DNA of 11,039 nt, taken from positions 1-11,039 of the forward strand of contig CAZKTF010000112.1 of the NCBI GenBank assembly GCA_964555565.1, given 5' to 3'. The notes under the pieces are model-generated. The model made no database searches. It was not told the origin of the DNA and saw nothing but the letters and a program-made list of their open reading frames with translations. Both the position numbers and the translations under genes were made by a program. Of the stretch, positions 5,906-11,039 are shown piece by piece (the stretch's first letter is position 1; every line of letters begins with the position of its first letter). Source of the DNA: CAZKTF01 sp964555565. GTDB taxonomy: Bacteria; Planctomycetota; JAJSAM01; JAKLKS01.

Positions 5906-5911
5906 TAGGAT
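5906..5911 (+). promoter_or_regulatory. TAGGAT, possible -10 element giving a leaderless DUF3179 transcript
   Basis: TAGGAT ends 7 nt before ATG 5919, the usual distance from a -10 box to the transcription start, so transcription would begin at or near the ATG. It also overlaps the in-frame ATG at 5910, which argues for 5919 as the real start. No -35 consensus is visible. An alternative reading is that TAGGA serves as a weak Shine-Dalgarno 8 nt before ATG 5919. Confidence 0.35.
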
Positions 5912-5918
5912 GTGCCCC

Positions 5919-7115
5919 ATGCCGCCCCCCCGGACGCACGCCCTGGCCGCCGCGGCGCTCCTGGCGCTGCTCCCGGTGACCCCGGTCCGGGGGGAGGACC
6001 CCCCTCCCGCCCCTCCCCCGGCCCCCGCCTCGGCCGCCCCCCCCGCCGCGGCCAAGGCCCCCCCCGCGGACGAGGGGCTCCCCGAGGAGAGGGACGTCCT
6101 GCGGGAGGCCCGGAGCGACCCGCGCAACATGCGGCGGGACGCCTTCCCGGTCATCCGGGACCCGGAGTACACGCCCGCCATCGCCGCCCCCCGGATGGAC
6201 CCCGACGAGTGGGTCATCGGGGCCGTGATCGAGGGGACCCCGGTGGCCTGGCCGATCAACATCCTCAACCAGCACGAGATCGTCCTCACGACGATCGGGA
6301 AGACCCCCACCCTGGTCTGCTGGTGACCCCTCTGCCACACGGGCGTGGTCTACGCCCGCACGCTGGAAGGGGAGGTCCTCGACTTCGGCCACTCGGGGCT
6401 CCTCTACCGCAGCGCCTTCCTCCTCTACGACCGCAGGACCAACTCGCTCTGGCACCACGCCACGGGGCAGGCGCTCGCGGGGAAGCTCCGGGGGAAGAGG
6501 CTCGCGCCGCTCCCCTCCCGGTTCGTGCGCTGGAGCGTGTGGCAGCAGGCCTGGCCGCGGTCCCTCGTCCTTCCGAAGGACCCGCGGGAGCCGGCGCACA
6601 TGAAGGACGCCTACCGGGACCGGAACCTCGCGCTGAAGCTCGCCTTCGGCCTGGGCGTGCGGGCCGGGGACGACGACCGGCTCTACGAGCTGGCCGAGCT
6701 GGCGCGCACCCCCTTCGTCCAGGAGCGGGTGGGCGGGGTGCCCGTCGCCGTCCTCTACCACGCCCCGACGGAGACCGCGGTGGCCTGGGAGCGGACTCTG
6801 GACGGGGAGGTCCTGGAACTCCAGCGGGCGCCGGACGGGCCGGAGCAGGCGCCGCGGATCTCGCGGGAGACCCCGACGGGGACCTCGGTCTTCGACGCCG
6901 TCACGGGGGAGTGCCTCGCGGGCCCGCTCAAGGGAAAGCGGCTCGTGCCTGTCCTCTCCTCGCACTGGGAGGTCTACGCCTGGATGGCCCACCACCCGCG
7001 CGGTTCCGCCTACCGGGCCTCGGTGCCTCCGCCCCCCGAGCTGCCTCCGCTGGCTCCCCCGCCGAAGGACCCGCCGGCTCCGAAGGACCCGCCCCCGCCC
7101 ACGCCCCCGAAGTGA
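5919..7115 (+). CDS. DUF3179 family selenoprotein (CWUPLC motif)
   Basis: The gene reads from ATG 5919 (in-frame ATG 5910 also possible) to TGA 7113-7115, with an in-frame TGA at 6324-6326 read as Sec136 (398 residues). A signal peptide (HALAAAALLALLPVTPVRG) is followed by a Pro/Ala-rich linker. The DUF3179 domain then begins: WVIGAVIEGTPVAWPINIL, NQHEIVLTTIGKTPTLVCW, U, PLCHTGVVYARTLEGEVLDF, SGLLYRSAFLLYDRRTNSLW, and a second half with SVFDAVTGECLAGPLKGKRL and EVYAWMAHHP. Family members carry (T/F)(Y/W)CPLC(N/G)TA at this place, so UGA replaces exactly the first Cys of CPLC; Cys134 and Cys139 flank it. A SECIS-like stem-loop follows at once. The tail is PPPP/PPKDPP-rich. The biochemical function of DUF3179 is not established; the motif suggests thiol/selenol redox or metal binding outside the cytoplasm. 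Conventional calling would give 5910-6326 and 6345-7115. Confidence 0.88.
6324..6366 (+). promoter_or_regulatory. Bacterial SECIS-like element with Sec UGA of the DUF3179 gene
   Basis: UGA is 6324-6326. CGGGCGT (6340-6346) pairs perfectly with ACGCCCG (6352-6358) around the loop GGUCU (6347-6351), which begins 20 nt after the UGA. A lower helix CCA/TGG (6335-6337 with 6364-6366) is possible across an internal loop. From memory, GGUCU is also the 3' part of the E. coli fdhF SECIS apical loop (AGGUCU). A shorter competing pairing, CCAC 6335-6338 with GTGG 6345-6348, exists but looks weaker. Confidence 0.8.
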
Positions 7116-7220
7116 CCGAGGTTCGTCTTCGTCCCCCGCGACGGCCCCGAGCAGGCCCACGAGGCGCTCGTCCCCGAGGGGACCGGCGCCTGCAGCGTAC
7201 CCTTCCCCCGGCGCGAGTAG
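7116..7220 (+). other. Open, GC3-rich frame continuing past the DUF3179 stop
   Basis: After TGA 7113-7115 the same frame stays open for 34 codons to TAG 7218-7220, encoding PRFVFVPRDGPEQAHEALVP and then EGTGACSVPFPRRE. All but one codon (GTA) end in G or C, so it resembles coding sequence. It has no start codon of its own and no UxxC context. No hairpin with a G-containing loop is evident after the UGA. It may be a relic of a longer C-terminus, a gene remnant, or chance in GC-rich DNA. It does not justify a gene call. Confidence 0.3.
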
Positions 7221-7246
7221 GCCGTCCGCGTTCCGCGGAGTCCGCG

Positions 7247-7252
7247 TAGCAT
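7247..7252 (+). promoter_or_regulatory. TAGCAT, possible -10 element of the ABC transporter operon
   Basis: TAGCAT ends 12 nt before the GTG start at 7265, where no Shine-Dalgarno is visible, so a very short leader is implied. The ATG overlapping it (7251) is out of frame with the ATPase gene. No -35 consensus is visible. Confidence 0.25.
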
Positions 7253-7264
7253 GTCGCGCCGACC

Positions 7265-8257
7265 GTGACCGCCCCCGCCGAGCCGCCCGAGGCCGCACCC
7301 CCCGCGCCGCCCGAGGCCGCACCCCCCGTCGTCTCCCTCCGCGGCGTGTCCCGCTCCTTCGGGCGCGTGAAGGCGCTCGACGGCGTGGACCTGGACATCC
7401 CGGGCGGGGCCGTGGGCCTCCTCGGCCCCAACGGCGCCGGGAAGTCCACGATGCTCAAGATCCTCCTCGGGCTCCTGGAGCGCGGCGGCGGGGAGGCCTC
7501 CGTCCTCGGCCTCGACCCCGCGCGCGACCCGGTCGGGGTGCGCCGGCGCGTGGGCTACGTGCCGGAGGTGGACTCCTACTGCACCGGGATGACCGGCGTG
7601 GAGTCGGTGACCCTCGCCGGGGTCCTCTGCGGGGTGCCGCGCACGGAGGCGATCCGGCGGTCCCACGACGTCCTTTTCTACGTGGGCCTCGGCGAGGCGC
7701 GCTACCGGAAGCTCGAGCAGTACTCCGCGGGGATGCGGCAGCGGGTGCGCCTCGCCCAGGCCCTCGTCCACGACCCGGCGCTCCTGTTCCTCGACGAGCC
7801 CACGAACGGGCTCGACCCCGAGGGTCGCGACGAGGTCCTGGCGGTGATCCGCGACCTCGCGGGGACCCACGGCAAGCACGTGGTCCTCTGCAGCCACCTC
7901 CTGAAGGACGTGGAGTCCTGCTGCGCCCGGGTGGTCCTCCTCGCCCGGGGCCGCGTGATCCGCGAGGGGACCCTGGACGAGGTCCGCGCCGGGAGGCGGG
8001 ACCTGTACCGCGTGACGGTGCGCGGCGAGCCCGGGCCCTACGAGGAGGCGCTGCGGGCGGCCGGATGCACGGCGGAGCGCGGGGAGGGGGCGCTCCGCGT
8101 CGAGATCCCGGCCGGCGAGGGAGCGTCGCTCCTGTTCCGGGTCGCCATGGCCGCGGGGACGGACCTCCGGAGCGTGGTCCCGGACGCGGTCTCGCTCGAG
8201 GACGCCTTCGTGGCCGCCGTGGACGGGGACGGGAACGGCGCCGGGGCCCCCGCCTGA
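7265..8257 (+). CDS. ABC transporter ATP-binding protein (ABC-2/CcmA type), first
   Basis: The 330-residue protein is a complete ABC ATPase: Walker A GPNGAGKST (54-62), a Q-loop region reading VGYVPEVDS with Glu where Gln is usual (the NatA/CcmA subfamily style), signature YSAGMRQRV (153-161), Walker B LLFLDEPTNGLDPEG (173-187) and the switch His211 in LCSHLLKDVE. A C-terminal domain of about 90 residues follows, as in exporter ATPases of this class. The GTG start at 7265 places a Pro/Glu/Ala-rich N-terminal extension before the domain, with PPEAAPP twice; a later start is possible because no Shine-Dalgarno marks this one. Its TGA overlaps the permease ATG (TGATG). It should energise the permease encoded next. 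The substrate is unknown. Confidence 0.93.
   Translation: MTAPAEPPEAAPPAPPEAAPPVVSLRGVSRSFGRVKALDGVDLDIPGGAVGLLGPNGAGKSTMLKILLGLLERGGGEASVLGLDPARDPVGVRRRVGYVPEVDSYCTGMTGVESVTLAGVLCGVPRTEAIRRSHDVLFYVGLGEARYRKLEQYSAGMRQRVRLAQALVHDPALLFLDEPTNGLDPEGRDEVLAVIRDLAGTHGKHVVLCSHLLKDVESCCARVVLLARGRVIREGTLDEVRAGRRDLYRVTVRGEPGPYEEALRAAGCTAERGEGALRVEIPAGEGASLLFRVAMAAGTDLRSVVPDAVSLEDAFVAAVDGDGNGAGAPA
7282..7327 (+). repeat. 24-bp-period tandem repeat in the N-terminal coding region of the first ATPase
   Basis: A 22-bp block starting GCCGCCCGAGGCCGCACC occurs at 7282-7303 and identically at 7306-7327, giving the protein repeat PPEAAPP. The period is a multiple of three, so copy number can vary without breaking the frame. 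It probably encodes a flexible linker. Confidence 0.7.
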
Positions 8258-9258
8258 TGCCGATCTTCGCCCAGGGGTACAGGGCCTACGCGGGGCCGCT
8301 GCGGCCCGGCCGGTGGCGCTTCCTCCCCATCGCCGGGGCGGCGGTCCGGCGGAACCTGCGCTGGTGGACCTGGGTCCTCTTCGTCGCCTCGCTGCTGTTC
8401 GGGAGCGCGTTCTTCTACTTCGCCGTCTTCATGGTCTACGCGGGGCCCTCGATGATCCCGAGCCTGGGGGGCCAGGGCCTGCGCTTCTTCCGGGCCGTCG
8501 TGGGAGACCCGCGCGTCTACGCGAACATGATGGAGTACCAGGCGATCTGGGCCCTCGTCCTGGGCACGGTCGTCGGGGCCGGCGAGATCGCCGAGGACCT
8601 CCGGACCGGCGCCCTCGTCTTCTACCTGGGGAAGCCGGTCACCCGCCGCGACTACGTGCTCGGGAAGGTGTTCGCGGTCTCCGGGCCAATCCTGGCGGTG
8701 ACACTCCTCCCCACGCTCCTCCTGTTCCTGCTCCAGGCCTCCTTCGAGAGTTCCTGGGGCTGGGTCGCCGACCACGCGCGGGTCGTGCCCGCGGCCGCGG
8801 GGTTCTCGCTGCTGGTCTGCCTCTTCGTCTCCGCCCTGGTCCTCGGCGTGAGCGCGCTGGCGCGCCGCCGCCGCTGGGCGACGGTGGGCGTCGCCGCCTT
8901 CCACTTCTCGCTGGTCATGACCGCCCTCATCCTGGCGTACCCGAGCGACTACGCGAACAACCGGGAGCGGGACCAGTTCGAGCACCGCATCGCAGACGCG
9001 GGCTCGGACCGGGAGGCGGCGGAGTACCGGAGGCAGAGGGACGAGATGTACGACGCGCTGGGGAGCCCCTCGAAGAACGCGGGGCTGCGGTTCCTCTCCC
9101 CCACCGCCTCGCTCCAGGCGGCCGGGCGGGACCTCTTCGGGCTCCCGCTCCCCGGGAACTTCTCCGGCGGGAGGCACTGGGCGTTCCTCCTCGGCCTCTC
9201 CGCGGCCTTCCTCGCCGTCCTCTGGCGGAAGGTCCGCGCCGTGGAGGTGGTGACGTGA
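8257..9258 (+). CDS. ABC-2 type transporter permease, first
   Basis: The 333-residue protein starts at ATG 8257, inside the stop of the preceding ATPase gene (TGATG), so it is translationally coupled. About six hydrophobic segments are visible: WTWVLFVASLLFGSAFFYF (near 38-56), the AIWALVLGTVVGAG region, ILAVTLLPTLLLFLLQ, AAAGFSLLVCLFVSALVLG, VAAFHFSLVMTALILAY and AFLLGLSAAFLAVLW. The cytoplasmic coupling segment GEIAEDLRTGALVFYLGKPV followed by TRRDYVLGK is characteristic of ABC-2 permeases. A charged periplasmic loop (NNRERDQFEHR to SPSKNAG) precedes the last helix. It would form an export complex with one or both ATPases of the operon. Cargo is not identifiable. Confidence 0.88.
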   Translation: MPIFAQGYRAYAGPLRPGRWRFLPIAGAAVRRNLRWWTWVLFVASLLFGSAFFYFAVFMVYAGPSMIPSLGGQGLRFFRAVVGDPRVYANMMEYQAIWALVLGTVVGAGEIAEDLRTGALVFYLGKPVTRRDYVLGKVFAVSGPILAVTLLPTLLLFLLQASFESSWGWVADHARVVPAAAGFSLLVCLFVSALVLGVSALARRRRWATVGVAAFHFSLVMTALILAYPSDYANNRERDQFEHRIADAGSDREAAEYRRQRDEMYDALGSPSKNAGLRFLSPTASLQAAGRDLFGLPLPGNFSGGRHWAFLLGLSAAFLAVLWRKVRAVEVVT

Positions 9259-10184
9259 GCGCCCCCGCCATCGAGGCCCGGCGCGTCAGCCGCTGGTACG
9301 GGCCGGTCATCGCGCTGAACGACGTCTCCTTCGCCCTGGAGCCCGGGATCACCGCGCTGCTGGGGCCCAACGGGGCGGGGAAGTCCACCCTGCTGCGGAT
9401 CCTCACGGGCGAGATGAGGCCGAGCCAGGGGCAGGCACTCGTCCTCGGGGAGAAGCCCTGGAACAACCCGCCGCTGTTCCGGCGCATCGGGACCTGCCCG
9501 GAGCAGGACGCGCTGTACGAGGACATGGACGCGCCGGGGTTCGTCTCCTTCCTCCTCCGCCTCCGGGGCTTCGATCGCAGGGCCGCCCGGACGCGGGCCG
9601 AGGAGGCGCTCGCGGCGGTGCGCCTCGACCCGGAGGCGTGGGGCCGGCGCCTCGGCGGCTACAGCAAGGGGATGCGGCAGCGGGTCCGCGTCGCCCAGGC
9701 GCTGGCCCACCGGCCCGAGGTCCTCTTCCTCGACGAGCCGCTCACGGGGCTCGACCCTCTCGGGCGGCGCGACCTCCGGACGCTGTTCCGCGGCCTCGCC
9801 TCCGACGGCGTGACGATCCTCCTCTCCTCCCACGTGCTCCACGAGGTCGAGGCCACCACGGACCGGGTCCTCCTCGTGCACCAGTCCCACCTCCTGGCCA
9901 CCGGGACGGTGCAGGAGATCCGGGACCTCCTCGACCGGCACCCGCGCCGCGTGGAGGTCGTCTGCGACCGGCCGCGGGAGCTGGCCGCGGTGCTCGTGGG
10001 GCTCCCGGAGGTGAGCGCGGTCCGGGTCCCGGCGCCTGACCGGCTGGAGGCCGAGACCGCCGCGCCGGACCGCTTCTACCCGCTGCTCGTCCGGACCGTC
10101 GTGGAGCGCGGGTTCGCCGTGGAGCGGATGTCCTCCCCCGACGACAACCTCGAGGCGGTGTTCCGCTACCTGGTGAAGGGATGA
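9255..10184 (+). CDS. ABC transporter ATP-binding protein (ABC-2/CcmA type), second
   Basis: This starts at GTG 9255, overlapping the permease TGA by 4 nt (GTGA). The 309-residue product has Walker A GPNGAGKST (37-45), Q-loop CPEQD (Gln84), signature YSKGMRQRV (136-144), Walker B VLFLDEPLTGLDPLG (156-170) and switch His193 in SSHVLHEVE, followed by a regulatory C-terminal domain. It lacks the Pro-rich N-terminal extension of the first ATPase and keeps a canonical Q-loop Gln, so the two are paralogues rather than a recent duplication. It is probably dedicated to the permease that follows, or forms a heterodimer with the first ATPase. A reading frame also continues upstream of 9255, but that part lies over the permease gene in another frame. 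Confidence 0.93.
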   Translation: MSAPAIEARRVSRWYGPVIALNDVSFALEPGITALLGPNGAGKSTLLRILTGEMRPSQGQALVLGEKPWNNPPLFRRIGTCPEQDALYEDMDAPGFVSFLLRLRGFDRRAARTRAEEALAAVRLDPEAWGRRLGGYSKGMRQRVRVAQALAHRPEVLFLDEPLTGLDPLGRRDLRTLFRGLASDGVTILLSSHVLHEVEATTDRVLLVHQSHLLATGTVQEIRDLLDRHPRRVEVVCDRPRELAAVLVGLPEVSAVRVPAPDRLEAETAAPDRFYPLLVRTVVERGFAVERMSSPDDNLEAVFRYLVKG

Positions 10185-11005
10185 GCGCGCGCGCCCTCCC
10201 GGCCGACCCCGGGGCGGACCGCCCGCCCGCGCCCTCCTTCGCCGAGGCGGCCGGGCAGGTCCTCCTCCGGCAGGCGCGGTCGGCGCTGCGGGGGAAGAGG
10301 GCGCTCGTGGCGGGGGTGCTCGCGGCCCTCCCGCCGCTGCTGGCGGCCCTCATCCGCTCGGACGACCCCATCGTGCTCGTGAGGATCCTGGTCCTCCTCC
10401 ACTGCCTCCTGCTGCTCCCCGTCGTGGCCATCGCGCTCGGGTCGGGGCTCCTCTACGACGAGGCGGAAGAGGGGACGCTCACGTACCTCTTCACGGCGCC
10501 GGTGGCGCGGGGGGCGATCGTTCTGGGGAAGTGGGCCGGGGCGCTCGGCATGGGGTGGGCGATCCTGTTCCTCTCGCTCGGGGCCACGGTGCTCCTCACC
10601 CCGGCGCCGCCCGCCGCGCAGGCGGAGGCGACCTCGGCCTTCGTGCGGGCGTCCTCGGTCGCCACGGCGCTCGGGTTCCCGGCGTACCTCGGGCTGTTCA
10701 CGCTCCTCGGGGTCCTGTGGCGGCACGGCTTCGTCGGGGGCCTCCTCTACACCTTCGGCTACGAGTTCGTCGTGGCGCGGATCCCGGCGGCCCTGAAACG
10801 GCTCTCGGTCCGCTACTACGTGGACTCCCTCGTCTACCCCGCGGCCCCGGACAGCAAGCCCTTCCTCGCGGAGTTCCACGAGTTCCCCGCGGCGACGAGG
10901 GACGCGTGCGTCGCCGCCCTCCTAGGCACGGCGCTCCTCTCGATCTTCCTCGCCGTCCTCGTGGCGCGGTCGAAGGAGTTCCGCGCCCGGAACTTCCAGG
11001 CATGA
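10181..11005 (+). CDS. ABC-2 type transporter permease, second
   Basis: ATG 10181 overlaps the preceding TGA (ATGA). The 274-residue protein has an N-terminal soluble stretch of about 40 residues, then hydrophobic segments including ALVAGVLAALPPLLAALI, ILVLLHCLLLLPVVAIALG, MGWAILFLSLGATVLL, GFPAYLGLFTLLGVLW, GGLLYTFGYEFVV and ALLGTALLSIFLAVLVA. The motif LLYDEAEEGTLTYLFTAPVA followed by RGAIVLGKW matches the ABC-2 coupling helix, as in the first permease. It pairs naturally with the second ATPase. Its stop overlaps the next gene's ATG, so the operon continues beyond the window. Cargo is unknown. Confidence 0.88.
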   Translation: MSARALPADPGADRPPAPSFAEAAGQVLLRQARSALRGKRALVAGVLAALPPLLAALIRSDDPIVLVRILVLLHCLLLLPVVAIALGSGLLYDEAEEGTLTYLFTAPVARGAIVLGKWAGALGMGWAILFLSLGATVLLTPAPPAAQAEATSAFVRASSVATALGFPAYLGLFTLLGVLWRHGFVGGLLYTFGYEFVVARIPAALKRLSVRYYVDSLVYPAAPDSKPFLAEFHEFPAATRDACVAALLGTALLSIFLAVLVARSKEFRARNFQA

Positions 11006-11039
11006 CGCCCGGCCCGGCGGCGATCGCGATGGCCGCCGC
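11002..11039 (+). CDS. Start of a fifth gene of the ABC operon, truncated by the window edge
   Basis: ATG 11002 overlaps the permease TGA in an ATGA arrangement, as at the previous junction, and opens MTPGPAAIAMAA to the end of the window. Only 12 codons are visible, so no function can be given. The call rests on the repeated overlap pattern and the GC3-rich codons. By position it is probably a further subunit of the export system. Confidence 0.5.
   Translation, partial: MTPGPAAIAMAA

Noticed and set aside
7113..7115. Third selenocysteine at the end of the DUF3179 gene
   Set aside because: There is no UxxC or other redox context, and no G-loop hairpin at the right distance.
5835..7322. 495-codon open frame on the minus strand over the DUF3179 gene
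   Set aside because: It is a GC-rich antisense shadow: low-complexity Arg/Gly/Pro content with no recognisable motif, while the plus strand has clear family homology.
8313..9254. Long N-terminal extension of the second ABC ATPase
   Set aside because: It lies over the permease in another frame and is Arg/Gly/Pro-rich; the ABC domain starts normally from GTG 9255 in a GTGA overlap.
1..11039. Alternative genetic code with UGA as a general sense codon
   Set aside because: UGA ends several genes cleanly here, including the overlapping ABC genes, and appears in-frame only at the two UxxC positions.

Overview
The window is very GC-rich, with third codon positions almost all G or C, and is bacterial. 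Gene content and style (a TPR lipoprotein, a redoxin with a helical tail, a DUF3179 protein, abundant CACGGAG and GGGGTCTGACCCC repeats, few Shine-Dalgarno-led starts) would fit a Planctomycetota-like or other deep-branching Gram-negative metagenomic lineage. That placement is a guess; no marker gene is present. The host is predicted to decode UGA as selenocysteine (Sec).

Layout. 1-537: the 3' end of an unrecognised gene. 540-1980: an islet with a truncated P-loop kinase-like gene (minus) and an intact DUF3800 gene (plus), bracketed by CACGGAG-family repeats. 1983-4464: three tightly overlapping minus-strand genes, nadA (quinolinate synthase), a TPR lipoprotein with a degenerate hydrolase-like domain, and a small four-helix membrane protein. 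4505-4800: a repeat block made of an 84-bp tandem duplication, five copies of a GGGGTCTGACC motif, a 12-bp tandem repeat and a 15-bp-stem hairpin. 4846-7115: two divergent exported proteins. 7265 to the end: an operon of two ABC ATPase/ABC-2 permease pairs, joined by 1-4 nt overlaps, running into a fifth gene.

The main result is the divergent pair at 4846-7115. Each gene is interrupted by one in-frame UGA exactly where its family carries the first Cys of a CxxC motif. The thioredoxin/TlpA-like protein (minus) reads U-P-P-C, and the DUF3179 protein (plus) reads C-W-U-P-L-C. Immediately 3' of each UGA is a stem-loop of the bacterial SECIS type (apical loops UGGUA and GGUCU, starting 16 and 20 nt after the UGA). 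Homology resumes in the same frame after each UGA. Standard annotation would split each gene in two. Both products have export signals, so they may form a periplasmic selenol/thiol redox pair; this partnership is inferred from proximity only.

A recurring TAGNAT hexamer lies upstream of five genes or operons and may be the local -10 element. One copy lies 7 nt before the DUF3179 ATG, which suggests a leaderless transcript.
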